A DNA stretch of 64,000 nt from Prevotellamassilia timonensis (GTDB lineage: Bacteria > Bacteroidota > Bacteroidia > Bacteroidales > Bacteroidaceae): NCBI RefSeq assembly GCF_900106785.1, contig NZ_LT629845.1:708052-772051 (forward strand). The letters are read 5' to 3'. Both the position numbers and the translations under genes were made by a program. How positions within the stretch are numbered: the stretch's first letter is position 1; each line of letters begins with the position of its first letter. Under the pieces are notes generated by a model that saw nothing but the letters and a program-made list of their open reading frames with translations, was not told where the DNA came from and did no database searches. This document shows, piece after piece, positions 8,031-19,897 of the stretch.

Positions 8031-8117
8031 CAACTTCATCACTTTTTTGTGCCATTGAACGGCGCATATTGAAAAACGATGAGTTGCGTCATTTGATTGG
8101 GTGACACATTGACGAGG
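8031..8117. repeat. 80-bp imperfect direct repeat, copy 2
   Basis: Partner of the repeat at 7231-7317 (AACTTCATCACTTTTTTGTG to CATTTGATTGGGTGACACAT). Differences are point changes plus a one-base length change in the T run. Confidence 0.75.
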
Positions 8118-8212
8118 TCAGGAAATAAGCCATATTTGTTTATATAATACGGCCTGCATGGGATGCTTACGAAAAAGGGCTGCTATCCTTGTATGTTTGC
8201 TGAAGAATAATT

Positions 8213-8261
8213 TAGGGCTATTCAGAAAATCATTAAGTGATGTATTTCCTGAATAGCCCTA
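8213..8261 (-). terminator. Hairpin terminator after the der operon
   Basis: A perfect 13-bp stem, TAGGGCTATTCAG (8213-8225) with CTGAATAGCCCTA (8249-8261), loop 23 bases, 14 bases past the stop of the lipoprotein gene on the minus strand; AATTATTCTTC follows. It also closes the repeat region on the other side. Confidence 0.75.
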
Positions 8262-8274
8262 TATAAAGAGGCGC

Positions 8275-8703
8275 TTATTGCATACGCCATATATTATTAT
8301 CATGTACTAAAGTGACCATCACTTCTTCTTGACTGCCATCATTATATGTAACATTCAAGAAAACGTTAGCCAGTTGGTCGCTGTTGTGCATTTCAGAGCG
8401 CAGTACTGCAACTCGCTTGACACCAAGTTTTTCGTTTTTGATATCCTGATTGTGATGACGTAACATAGAAACAATGTTATTTTTGTAGTCAGAAGGCATG
8501 CCATCGCATGACTGCATTGCTCCTACATATTCGTTATATTGCCCGTTGGCCTGCATCGTATAGTATGCAACGGCCATAGAATCAGAATTATCCGTATACA
8601 GCCCTTTTTCTGTATTGGCTGATGACTTGGAATTGCATGCTGTGGTAATGGCTATAAACAAAGCAGCAGCCATGTTAGCACACAAGCTATAACAACGTGA
8701 CAT
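8275..8703 (-). CDS. Small lipoprotein, DUF4878-like (NTF2-like fold)
   Basis: 142 residues when started at the ATG at 8703, which overlaps the der stop as TGATG and so is translationally coupled to it; an in-frame ATG 48 bases upstream lies inside der and is less likely. A signal peptide with a lipobox-like Cys (FIAITTAC-N, Cys at about residue 23) predicts an acylated protein. The mature part (MQANGQYNEYVGAMQSCD..., then NVFLNVTYNDGSQEEVMVTL and WRMQ) has the helix-then-sheet pattern of DUF4878 lipoproteins common in Bacteroides and Prevotella, whose role is unknown. It is the last gene of the yceD-rpmF-fabH-era-der group. Confidence 0.75.
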   Translation of the reverse strand: MSRCYSLCANMAAALFIAITTACNSKSSANTEKGLYTDNSDSMAVAYYTMQANGQYNEYVGAMQSCDGMPSDYKNNIVSMLRHHNQDIKNEKLGVKRVAVLRSEMHNSDQLANVFLNVTYNDGSQEEVMVTLVHDNNIWRMQ

Positions 8704-10019
8704 CACTTTTGGCGTATAAAGATATTTATTGGCGTGCCCGAAAAGTTCCATCTTTCTCTTATTTTATTTTCGAGAAAACGCCGGTATGGTTCCTTTACGT
8801 ATTGTGGCAGATTGGCATAGAAAACAAACGAAGGAACCTGGGTGTTAGGTACTTGGGCGCAATATTTAATTTTAATGTATTTGCCTTTGATTGAGGGTGG
8901 GGGATAGGATTCAATCAGTGGCAACATTTCCTCGTTGAGCTTTGATGTTGAAACACGACGCTTGCGGGCGAGGTAAACGTCTTTTGCTATTTCAAGAACC
9001 TTGAATATTCGTTGTTTAGTAACAGCCGAGGCAAAGATTATCGGGAAATCGACAAACGGAGCCATACGGTTGCGAATGGCATCTTCAAAGTGCTTAATAG
9101 CCGTGTTCGATTTGTCCTCAACCAAATCCCACTTGTTTACCACTACTACCAAACTCTTTTGATTTTTCTGAATGATTTGCACGATATTCAAGTCTTGACT
9201 TTCAATGCCACGAGTGGCGTCAATCATCAAAATGCACACATCAGAATTTTCAATCGAGCGAATAGCTCGCATGACAGAATAAAATTCAAGATTTTCTGTA
9301 ACCTTGTTTTTGCGTCGTATGCCGGCGGTGTCAACAAGGTAAAAATCGAATCCGAACTTTGTGTATCTCGTGAGGATACTGTCGCGCGTTGTACCTGCAA
9401 TATTGGTGACAATATTACGGTCCTCGCCAAGGAATGCGTTAACGATGCTGCTTTTGCCTGCATTAGGTCTGCCTACGACACTGAAACGAGGTATATTATC
9501 CTCTGCGGCATCATCGTCCTTTTCCTTGCCCAGTTTCTCAATAATAAGGTCAAGCAGATCGCCTGTACCACTACCTGTGATTGCTGAAATGCAGAAAGGA
9601 TCGCCAAGTCCTAATTTGTAGAATTCTGCAGATCCGTAACGTTCTTCATTATTATCTGTTTTGTTGGCACAAAGAATTACGGGAACTTTTGTGCGTCGCA
9701 AGATAGTGGCAACTTCTGCATCAAGGTCGGTTATGCCATTTTTTACATCGACAACGAATAAGATGACATCAGCTTCTTCTGTGGCTAATGTCACCTGTTT
9801 GCGTATTTCGCCTTCGAATATATCGTCAGATTTAACAACCCAACCGCCGGTGTCGACAATTGAGAATTCTTGTTTGCCCCATTCGCATTTGCCATATTGA
9901 CGGTCACGTGTAGTGCCGGCTTCATCGCTGACAATGGCCTGGCGTGTTCCCGTAAGGCGGTTGAACAGAGTTGATTTGCCGACATTAGGTCGGCCTACTA
10001 TGGCTACTAATTTTGACAC
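8703..10019 (-). CDS. der: Ribosome-assembly GTPase Der (EngA)
   Basis: Double-GTPase required for maturation of the 50S ribosomal subunit. Two G domains are visible: GRPNVGKS near residue 9 with DTGG and NKTD, and GRPNAGKS near residue 183 with DTAG and NKWD, followed by the C-terminal KH-like domain. I chose the GTG at 10019 ([16 protein letters not shown]...), which gives 438 residues, the usual Der length; an upstream ATG at 10100 would add 27 residues with no counterpart in the family. It lies 105 bases downstream of era on the same strand, and its stop overlaps the start of the following lipoprotein gene. Confidence 0.97.
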   Translation of the reverse strand: MSKLVAIVGRPNVGKSTLFNRLTGTRQAIVSDEAGTTRDRQYGKCEWGKQEFSIVDTGGWVVKSDDIFEGEIRKQVTLATEEADVILFVVDVKNGITDLDAEVATILRRTKVPVILCANKTDNNEERYGSAEFYKLGLGDPFCISAITGSGTGDLLDLIIEKLGKEKDDDAAEDNIPRFSVVGRPNAGKSSIVNAFLGEDRNIVTNIAGTTRDSILTRYTKFGFDFYLVDTAGIRRKNKVTENLEFYSVMRAIRSIENSDVCILMIDATRGIESQDLNIVQIIQKNQKSLVVVVNKWDLVEDKSNTAIKHFEDAIRNRMAPFVDFPIIFASAVTKQRIFKVLEIAKDVYLARKRRVSTSKLNEEMLPLIESYPPPSIKGKYIKIKYCAQVPNTQVPSFVFYANLPQYVKEPYRRFLENKIRERWNFSGTPINIFIRQK

Positions 10020-10124
10020 GTTATTTCTTGTTTTAATAAGGTATGATAATTTGTTTAGGGCATTTGTGGTCGTGGCATTCTTTGTTGCGTGCAGTTTCAT
10101 GCAACAGAAGTGACCTCCTGTGAG

Positions 10125-11006
10125 TTAATCCAACTTATAGCCGTATGCTTCAAGGCGTTTGGTATTGCTCCGCCAGTCTTTGTCTACCTTTACAAAGATT
10201 TCCAAGTAGATGCTTTTTCCAAAGAACTTTTCAAGTGTCTTTCGCGCTTCTGACGAGACTTTTTTTAATGCCACGCCTTTGTGGCCAATGATAATGCCCT
10301 TTTGACTGTCGCGTTCAACGTATATAACAGCGTTGATATGTATGTGTTTGTCATCTTCCTTGAATTGCTCGACAACCACCTCGACTGCATAAGGTATTTC
10401 TTTGTTGTAATAGAGTAAAATCTTTTCTCGAATGATTTCTGTTACGAAAAAGCGTGCAGGTTTGTCAGTCCATTGATCTTTGCCAAAGTATGGGGGCGAT
10501 TCGGGTAGCAACTCCTTAATACGGTTTAGCACATTATCAACATTGAATTTTACTTTTGCCGAGATAGGGAATATTTCAGCTTTAGGCAGACATTCATGCC
10601 ATGTTGTCACCAGATTCTCTAAACTCTTTTGGTCAGAAATATCTATTTTGTTTATAAGCAATAAAACCGGCACATTCATGTGTTTCACCTTTTCAAGGAA
10701 ATCGTTATTCTTGTCCGGTTTTTCTACCACATCGGTCACGTACAGCAGCACGTCGGCGTCTTGCAGTGCTGACACTGAAAAAGCCAACATTTCTTCTTGC
10801 AACTTGTAATTAGGCTTCAGTACACCCGGTGTGTCTGAAAAGACAATCTGCGCATCATCACTGTTGATGATGCCCATAATTCTGTGTCGCGTAGTTTGTG
10901 CCTTGAATGTGGCTATGGATATGCGTTCGCCCATCAATAGGTTCATCAGTGTTGATTTGCCTACATTGGGGTTGCCTACAATATTAACAAATCCTGCTTT
11001 GTGCAT
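10125..11006 (-). CDS. era: GTPase Era
   Basis: A 293-residue GTPase that binds the 3' end of 16S rRNA and acts in 30S subunit maturation. G1 GNPNVGKS (residues 11-18), G3 DTPG (about 59-62), G4 NKID (about 120) and a C-terminal KH domain with GHKG (about 240) are all present. Length is normal. Era and Der next to each other after fabH is the usual Bacteroidetes arrangement. Upstream, the 370-base gap to fabH holds a long-inverted-repeat element (11087-11342), so era may have its own regulation. Confidence 0.97.
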   Translation of the reverse strand: MHKAGFVNIVGNPNVGKSTLMNLLMGERISIATFKAQTTRHRIMGIINSDDAQIVFSDTPGVLKPNYKLQEEMLAFSVSALQDADVLLYVTDVVEKPDKNNDFLEKVKHMNVPVLLLINKIDISDQKSLENLVTTWHECLPKAEIFPISAKVKFNVDNVLNRIKELLPESPPYFGKDQWTDKPARFFVTEIIREKILLYYNKEIPYAVEVVVEQFKEDDKHIHINAVIYVERDSQKGIIIGHKGVALKKVSSEARKTLEKFFGKSIYLEIFVKVDKDWRSNTKRLEAYGYKLD

Positions 11007-11086
11007 GGGGTAAGTCGTGAGGAAAATGGTAAAGGAAGCGAGATGTTCAAAATTTGAGCACTTGCTGTGTTACTTGTAAAATAAGT

Positions 11087-11342
11087 AATAATGCGGATAC
11101 ACCGCCTTTGCACATGCCATACGGGGAATTAGTAATGGTGAAAAAATAACTTGACCAATTTTGTGGAGTAAGGAGTCTTTTCTTCTGTCCTGTCTTTTTG
11201 TCGTTTCTGAAATTTGTCATCGGTCACATAGCCCGCTATGCTACCTCTTCAAAATTCGAAAACCAACGAAAATACAGACCAAAATTGGTCAACTTATTCT
11301 TTCACCATTACTTATATGCTTAGTCGGTGTATTCGCACTACT
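11087..11342. repeat. Long-inverted-repeat intergenic element (MITE-like)
   Basis: Left arm about 11087-11163 and right arm about 11280-11342. The outer parts (GCGGATACACCG against CGGTGTATTCGC) and the inner parts (AGTAATGGTGAAAAAATAAC then TTGACCAATTTTG, against its reverse complement) pair with few mismatches. The centre has the palindromic core CATAGCCCGCTATG, shared in inverse orientation with the element at 49249-49435. It fills the era-fabH gap. No coding potential is seen. Confidence 0.7.
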
Positions 11343-11375
11343 GTTTTTTATGAGATAAAGTTTAACGTAAGCGCA

Positions 11376-12377
11376 TTATTTAGCGTCGTAACCCCATTTC
11401 ATATATGCTGCGCCCCATGTAAATCCAGCACCAAAGGCACAGAGAATGATGTTGTCGCCCTTCTTAAGCTGCTTCTCGTAGTCCCATAAGGCTAAGGGCA
11501 AAGTACCAGCAGATGTATTGCCATATCGCTGAATGTTGAGCATTACCTTATCCATAGGAAGTTCCAAGCGATTGGCAACAGCTTCGATGATTCTTACATT
11601 TGCCTGGTGTGGTACAACCCACGCAATATTATCTTTGGTGAGGTTGTTGCGCTCTGCTATTTTAGCACAAGCGTCACTCATGTTTGTAACAGCGAATTTG
11701 AATACGGTGCGACCCTCTTGGTGCAAATAGTGCATGCGGTGGTCTATGGTAAAGTATGACGGGCTGCATACACTGCCGCCAGCTTTCATACACAGGAAGG
11801 GCAGGCCCTTACCATCTGTACGCAAGTAGCTGTCTTGCCAACCTATGCCTTCTTCTATTGAAGGTTCTACTAAGGCAGCAGCTGCTCCATCGCCAAAGAT
11901 AGGGCATGTAGCGCGATCGGTGTAATCAACGATGGATGACATTTTATCCGCACCACAAACTACTATTTTCTTGTAACGTCCACTCTGTATCATGCCTGCA
12001 GCAGCGTCCATTGCAAACAAAAATCCGCAACAGGCGGCCTGCATGTCAATGGCGAAAGCATTCTTCATGCCCAAACGGCCAATCACAATACTTGATGTTG
12101 ATGGAAAGTGATAGTCGGGAGTCGTGGTTGCAACAATGACGCAGTCAATTTCTTGTGGGTCTGTACCAGTTTTTTCAAGGAGTTGCTTCACGGCTTTGCG
12201 TGCCATATAGCTTGTACCCAAGCCTTCTTCATTAAGTATGCGGCGCTCCTTGATACCAATGCGTGTCATGATCCACTCGTCGTTGGTGTCTACCATGCGC
12301 GAAAGTTCATCATTGTTCAGCACGTATTCAGGAACGTACCCGCCTATACCTGTAATGACAGCATTTATTTTTTCCAT
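11376..12377 (-). CDS. fabH: 3-oxoacyl-ACP synthase III (FabH)
   Basis: Condenses an acyl-CoA starter with malonyl-ACP to start fatty-acid synthesis. 333 residues from the ATG at 12377 ([20 protein letters not shown]); an upstream in-frame start would add 26 residues with no family counterpart. Catalytic triad is visible: Cys116 in AACCGF (usually AACAGF), His257 in VPHQAN and Asn287 in RYGNTSAG. Downstream of rpmF in the same operon, a very conserved pairing, but separated from it here by a 230-base gap with a hairpin followed by a T7 run that could act as an attenuator. Confidence 0.97.
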   Translation of the reverse strand: MEKINAVITGIGGYVPEYVLNNDELSRMVDTNDEWIMTRIGIKERRILNEEGLGTSYMARKAVKQLLEKTGTDPQEIDCVIVATTTPDYHFPSTSSIVIGRLGMKNAFAIDMQAACCGFLFAMDAAAGMIQSGRYKKIVVCGADKMSSIVDYTDRATCPIFGDGAAAALVEPSIEEGIGWQDSYLRTDGKGLPFLCMKAGGSVCSPSYFTIDHRMHYLHQEGRTVFKFAVTNMSDACAKIAERNNLTKDNIAWVVPHQANVRIIEAVANRLELPMDKVMLNIQRYGNTSAGTLPLALWDYEKQLKKGDNIILCAFGAGFTWGAAYMKWGYDAK

Positions 12378-12463
12378 AGGGATAGGAACTATTGTTGACG
12401 TTGTGCAATCATTGTTCTGACACAAAACGCGCCTTGTATCAATGGTTGCAAACAATATTGTTG

Positions 12464-12572
12464 AAAAAAAGTAGTTTAAGAGCCGCGTTTCCTCGCTTGA
12501 GCTATATCAGCGGCTGGCTATTGTACAGACAGGCGGATACACCATCAAGGAGCAGTCCAACTCTTAAACTAC
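12464..12572 (-). promoter_or_regulatory. Candidate attenuator between rpmF and fabH
   Basis: GTAGTTTAAGAG (12471-12482) and CTCTTAAACTAC (12561-12572) are perfect 12-base inverted repeats. On the minus strand the second arm is followed at once by TTTTTTT (12464-12470). The loop is long (78 bases). It could terminate part of the transcription after rpmF. Confidence 0.5.
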
Positions 12573-12607
12573 CGGATGTCAAGTTTGGTGAGAAAACACT
12601 CAAAACT

Positions 12608-12793
12608 TTACTCTGCCACTTCCTTTACGATGGCAAGCTTGCCGCGATAATAGCCGCAAGTGGGGCATACAGTGTGATAGATGTGCCAACCACCGCAGTT
12701 AGGGCATACTGCCAAAGTAGGAGCTACTGCCTTGTCGTGAGTTCTACGCTTAAGAGTTCTTGTTTTTGATTGTCTTCTTTTAGGATGTGCCAT
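12608..12793 (-). CDS. rpmF: 50S ribosomal protein L32
   Basis: 61-residue ribosomal protein beginning MAHPKRRQSKTRTLKRR, a canonical L32 N-terminus. It keeps two CxxC pairs (CPNC and CPTC) that form a zinc-binding site, so this is the zinc-containing form. It lies between yceD and fabH, its conserved neighbours. Confidence 0.98.
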   Translation of the reverse strand: MAHPKRRQSKTRTLKRRTHDKAVAPTLAVCPNCGGWHIYHTVCPTCGYYRGKLAIVKEVAE

Positions 12794-12891
12794 TTTATTC
12801 TATTGGTTTTAATTGGGATTAAACTTCTGTCTGAACTGTTTGCCCTTTAGCATTGTCAAGTGTCTGAACACATGACGCATACAGAGGACCT

Positions 12892-13356
12892 TTAATCTTG
12901 CTCAGGTTCTTCTTTCGTTATATAACTAAGCATTTCACTATTGCATTCACCATCGGGGTGTACCCTTTGTATGGGTAGGGATGTCTCAATGATTTCATAG
13001 ACAATCCACGACAGGTCAAAGTCGGACGTACCCTTAATGGTATAAAGCATTTCTGCTGCATCTCCATCTTCTTCGTCACCATCTTTAATATTGACAGTGT
13101 CTGAAGCCTCAATGTCGATGGTAAGTGGGTCCAAACAGCGGTCACAGGGGACGATCACTTGTCCCTCAACGCTGATGCTCACCTTATAGATATTACCAGC
13201 AGATGCTTTAACAATAATGCGGGCGTGAACGTCTCCGCCACTTATTTCTTCTTGCTCCAGGTCAGCGAAGAAGCGATCAGTCAGCTCAATGTCAAGGCGT
13301 TTAGCTGCTTCGTCAGCATGCGCCAAATTGATATGTAGGAGATTTTCACTTTGCAT
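12892..13356 (-). CDS. yceD: YceD/DUF177 family protein
   Basis: A 154-residue acidic protein with the DUF177 signature CDRCLDPL (residues about 72-79) preceded by EGQVIVPC. Members sit upstream of rpmF in most bacteria and are linked to 23S rRNA accumulation. Start: ATG at 13356; the next in-frame Met is far downstream. A promoter-like TTG-20-TAnnTTTG ends only 9 bases before the ATG, so the mRNA leader would be a few bases long. First gene of the yceD-rpmF-fabH-era-der group. Confidence 0.9.
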   Translation of the reverse strand: MQSENLLHINLAHADEAAKRLDIELTDRFFADLEQEEISGGDVHARIIVKASAGNIYKVSISVEGQVIVPCDRCLDPLTIDIEASDTVNIKDGDEEDGDAAEMLYTIKGTSDFDLSWIVYEIIETSLPIQRVHPDGECNSEMLSYITKEEPEQD

Positions 13357-13364
13357 AGCGGCTG

Positions 13365-13395
13365 CAAAGATAGTAATTTATTATTGATACATCAA
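13365..13395 (-). promoter_or_regulatory. Bacteroidetes-type promoter of the yceD operon
   Basis: On the minus strand: TTG (13395-13393), 20 bases, then TATCTTTG (13372-13365), an exact fit to the TTG / TAnnTTTG consensus. The start of transcription would fall about 5 bases before the yceD ATG, giving an almost leaderless mRNA. Confidence 0.7.
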
Positions 13396-13488
13396 AGTTT
13401 TCATGCCGTTTTTTGTTGACGGGACGAAACTTCTGCTCATAAATGCGCACCAGTTTACTCCCTCTTGATAGTATAGGGAAAGGATTGA

Positions 13489-16650
<3,162 letters not shown>

Positions 16651-16663
16651 TTATTCGTGTATT

Positions 16664-18670
16664 TTATTTGATTTGCTTGATTTGGGCGTACGCCTTATAA
16701 TAGCCTAATTGTCCCGATTTGCTGAAATCCTCTATGGCTTGCTGTTTCATGTTCTTCCTTTTATATAGGATTGCACGATTATAGTAAGCTTCAGTCAAAT
16801 GGTTGTCAAGTTTAAGGGCTGCGGTGAAAGCCTCCAATGCTTCATCATAACGTTGTCGCATGGCCAGCATACAACCTATGTTATATTGAACATACGCATT
16901 ATCGGGCAATATGGTCGACGCTGATTTTAGGTCTGTAAGTGCCAATTTAAGCAGTTCCTTTTTCCTTTCTTTATCGGTATTGTCCGAATTGGTCATGTGG
17001 TATAGCACGTTAGCGCGTTGCAGCAAAGCTACCACAGAACTCGAATCGCAACTGATCGCTTTGCTCGCTTCGCTCAATGCAGTTGTATAGTTGTATTTTG
17101 CTATGGCTATGGAGGACCTGTACAAATGTAGCTCAATCAAGCTACACGCATTCGAAACACGTTCGACCCGTTTTTCGTCGTATTCAGCGTTTGCTGCACT
17201 ATTCGTTTCATGTTCAGCCGTCAGTCTATATTTCCTGTTGGGAACTTCTGCATGTTTATAGCGCACCATCTCAGCCATAAATCCAACTGAATGATAACCA
17301 CGCTCACTTGTATGGCAAAAAGCGGGGGCAAACATCGGCGCCAAGTCGTCGGATACCTGTTCATTCTGAACCTTGCCAAAGAAGGTACCGAACACGTTGC
17401 GTGCTGTGTCAGGATCCTCCTGCACCAATTGTTGATATTTGTCCAATTCATGGTCTGATCGTAGACGTACACTCTTTCGGGAAACCTTGTTCGTGTGCCC
17501 GAATGTAACGTCCAGATTATGCCTGGCAACAACGGTTTCATCGTTAAGAGCTCCCTTAACGTCTCCAATTTTGCGTCGGAGTTGAGCACGCATCAAGTAG
17601 CCATAATAAAAGTTGGGGTATGACCGTATAAGTTTTGTATAATCCGCAATTGCACCTTTATAGTTACCAACTTTTGTGCGTAATTCTGCGCGATTATATA
17701 TAGCCAGAGTGTTGCTGGGTTCCACCTGTATGATATAATCAAAATCTAAAATCGCATTATTCAAATCACCTACAAACGTGCGTAGTAATCCACGGTTATA
17801 GTGGGCTACAAAATGCGTAGGTTGTAGTGCAATCGTTTGATCATAATCTGCTATGGCAAGGCCGAATTTGCCTAACGCGTGGCGGGCTTGAGCTCGTGAT
17901 ATGTATAATTCATAATCATTGGGAGTATAACTAATAGCATGAGTCAAACACGAATCAGCCTCGGTATAATGCTTTTTGCTTAGAGCATACTGTCCCTTAA
18001 ATCCCCAAGCATTACCATCACGGGGATTTTTTTCCAATAGTTTGTCAATCCACACCAGTGCCGATACAGTATCTTTTTGTTCGAGCAAACTTTGTGCACG
18101 TACCATATAAGGCCGGTAATAGTTTGGCCATGTACGCATCATATAGTCCAAATCTTTATTAGCCTGTTTATAGTCCTTCAGTTGTAGGTAGCAAAGAGAC
18201 CGGTTGTAGCGCGAATTTTGATCCTTGGGTTTGTTTTTCAGCACGCGTGTATAGTCGTCCACGGCACCAGTAAAGTCGTTATTGTGTATGCGGCATAAAG
18301 CTCTTAGTTGGTAAACCTCCATTTGAAACGGATTGAGATTAATGCTCTTGTCACAATCAGTTTCAGCCCCACGATAGTCCTCAAGGGTGAACTTTGCATA
18401 GGCTCTGTAATAGTAAGGCGCTGCTAAAAAAGGCTTGCTTTCTATAGCTTGATTGAAATAATGAATTGCCGTCAAATAATCGTCAACGCTCAGTGCGTTA
18501 CGCCCCATGTATGTCACCATCTCTGCGTCAATTTGTGCTATACATGGTACGATAGCAGACATAATGGTCATAAAAAATGCTACGAACCTTTTGCTCGCAT
18601 TATGGCTAATGCGATACAAACAATTCGTAGCATGATATCTTATATTGTATTCAAACATCTGCTTATTCAT
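16664..18670 (-). CDS. Exported tetratricopeptide-repeat protein
   Basis: 668 residues with at least ten TPR-like units (patterns such as AIHYFNQAIESKPFLAAPYY, AIADYDQTIALQPTHFVAHY, AIADYTKLIRSYPN) in two blocks, residues about 50-400 and 525-660, joined by a non-repeat region (about 400-520). An N-terminal hydrophobic segment (RFVAFFMTIMSAIVPCIAQ) ends in a likely signal-peptidase site; the preceding 27 residues are long for a signal peptide, so a later start is possible. It probably acts as a periplasmic or surface scaffold for protein-protein contacts; partners are unknown. It sits 22 bases downstream of def. Confidence 0.85.
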   Translation of the reverse strand: MNKQMFEYNIRYHATNCLYRISHNASKRFVAFFMTIMSAIVPCIAQIDAEMVTYMGRNALSVDDYLTAIHYFNQAIESKPFLAAPYYYRAYAKFTLEDYRGAETDCDKSINLNPFQMEVYQLRALCRIHNNDFTGAVDDYTRVLKNKPKDQNSRYNRSLCYLQLKDYKQANKDLDYMMRTWPNYYRPYMVRAQSLLEQKDTVSALVWIDKLLEKNPRDGNAWGFKGQYALSKKHYTEADSCLTHAISYTPNDYELYISRAQARHALGKFGLAIADYDQTIALQPTHFVAHYNRGLLRTFVGDLNNAILDFDYIIQVEPSNTLAIYNRAELRTKVGNYKGAIADYTKLIRSYPNFYYGYLMRAQLRRKIGDVKGALNDETVVARHNLDVTFGHTNKVSRKSVRLRSDHELDKYQQLVQEDPDTARNVFGTFFGKVQNEQVSDDLAPMFAPAFCHTSERGYHSVGFMAEMVRYKHAEVPNRKYRLTAEHETNSAANAEYDEKRVERVSNACSLIELHLYRSSIAIAKYNYTTALSEASKAISCDSSSVVALLQRANVLYHMTNSDNTDKERKKELLKLALTDLKSASTILPDNAYVQYNIGCMLAMRQRYDEALEAFTAALKLDNHLTEAYYNRAILYKRKNMKQQAIEDFSKSGQLGYYKAYAQIKQIK

Positions 18671-18692
18671 TGAACACAGACAAATGCCTACA

Positions 18693-19253
18693 TCATTTCT
18701 TGGGGCATTTTACTTTGTAAGCACAGCGGAATTTACCTTTAAGCATTTGTGTTAGTTTGCCTCTAATCATTTGTTTGCGTAGTGGAGATATTCTGTCAAT
18801 GAACAGATGCGAATCAAGGTGGTCAAACTCGTGTTGCATAACACGAGCCAGGAAACCATCAACCCATTCATCGTGTTCATTAAAATCCTCGTCCAGATAC
18901 TTCACATGTATGCGGGTGGGGCGGCGCACAGGTTCGTTTATCCCAGGTAAACTTAGGCAGCCTTCGTCCATCAGTTCGGTGTTGGTGTCGTCATACTCAA
19001 GAATATGTGGGTTGATATAAGCCTTATTAAATCCCTCATATTCTGGAAAATCGTCCTTAAGAGCATCAAGCGTTATTACAACCACACGGATAGCCTTGCC
19101 AATTTGTGGTGCTGCAAGTCCAACGCCATCGCTATGATACATGGTTTCAAACATATCAGCAATCAATTGCTTTAAGTCTGGATAATCAGGTGTGATGTCC
19201 GTCGACTCCTTCCGGAGTACGGGCATGCCGTAAGTATATATTGGTAAAATCAT
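18693..19253 (-). CDS. def: Peptide deformylase
   Basis: Metal-dependent enzyme that removes the formyl group from the N-terminal Met of new proteins. 186 residues with all three motifs: [10 protein letters not shown] (residues 43-52), EGCLSLP (97-103, metal-binding Cys) and HEFDH (141-145, metal-binding His and catalytic Glu). Downstream of ruvX by 119 bases, in the order ruvX-def-TPR. Confidence 0.97.
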   Translation of the reverse strand: MILPIYTYGMPVLRKESTDITPDYPDLKQLIADMFETMYHSDGVGLAAPQIGKAIRVVVITLDALKDDFPEYEGFNKAYINPHILEYDDTNTELMDEGCLSLPGINEPVRRPTRIHVKYLDEDFNEHDEWVDGFLARVMQHEFDHLDSHLFIDRISPLRKQMIRGKLTQMLKGKFRCAYKVKCPKK

Positions 19254-19372
19254 AATTGTTCCATTTTAGCCTATTGGCAAATTCAATATTTGCAGAAGTG
19301 ATAATCACGCTGTTATAGAAAGAGACAAACCCTGTGTACTTATTGCCAGAAGCTGTTCTGATACACATGGGC

Positions 19373-19795
19373 TTATGAAAGTAGTTTGCGACTTTCCATA
19401 TAATTCTGCAAAATGATGCAGGCACTAATTTCATCTACCAGGCCCTTGTCTGTCTGTCGCCTTTTCTTGCCAATACCGCTTTCTAAAATAGCTCGATTTG
19501 CCAACACTGAGGTAAAGCGCTCGTCATAGAAATCGACAGGTATTTCGGGCAGCATTTTTTTCAGTTTCTCTGTAAAGGCCAATACGCGTTTCTGATTTTC
19601 CGAGGGAGTCCCGTCTGGTTGTGTTGGTAATCCTATAACAAAGCGTTCCACAGATTCTTTTGCCGTGTATTCTTTCAAGAACCTCAGCAACTCATGTGTA
19701 TCAACGGTAACGAGCCCATTCGCTATAATTTGCGCTGGGTCAGTCACAGCTATCCCGGTACGTTTCTTCCCGTAGTCTATTGATAAAATGCGCAT
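19373..19795 (-). CDS. ruvX: YqgF/RuvX family pre-16S rRNA nuclease
   Basis: 140 residues with an RNase H-like fold: SIDYGKKRTGIAVTD (first catalytic Asp at residue 6), VIGLP (about 53-57), FYDERFTSVLA (about 90-100) and DEISACIILQNY (C-terminal Asp, about 121). The family processes the 5' end of 16S rRNA and has been called a Holliday-junction resolvase. First gene of the ruvX-def-TPR-lacZ run. Confidence 0.93.
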   Translation of the reverse strand: MRILSIDYGKKRTGIAVTDPAQIIANGLVTVDTHELLRFLKEYTAKESVERFVIGLPTQPDGTPSENQKRVLAFTEKLKKMLPEIPVDFYDERFTSVLANRAILESGIGKKRRQTDKGLVDEISACIILQNYMESRKLLS

Positions 19796-19840
19796 GTCTG
19801 GTAGATGGCAGCTGAAAAATAAACCTTAACACCTCAAAAG

Positions 19841-19872
19841 CCTGCATACAAATTTTCTGTATGCAGGTTTTT
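19841..19872. terminator. Hairpin terminator after serS
   Basis: Perfect 10-bp stem CCTGCATACA (19841-19850) and TGTATGCAGG (19858-19867), loop 7, with TTTTT on the plus side and GCTTTTG on the minus side. On the minus strand it lies just downstream of the serS stop. Confidence 0.75.
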
Positions 19873-19897
19873 GGGTATATTATTTTGCTTTAATAAT

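Noticed and set aside
7711..8104. Short ORFs in the repeat region (including VLMS-type repeats)
   Set aside because: They read through the inverted repeat and octamers; the amino-acid repeats are products of DNA symmetry.
19186..19434. 82-residue minus-strand ORF between def and ruvX
   Set aside because: Overlaps both genes in another frame and has no recognisable features.
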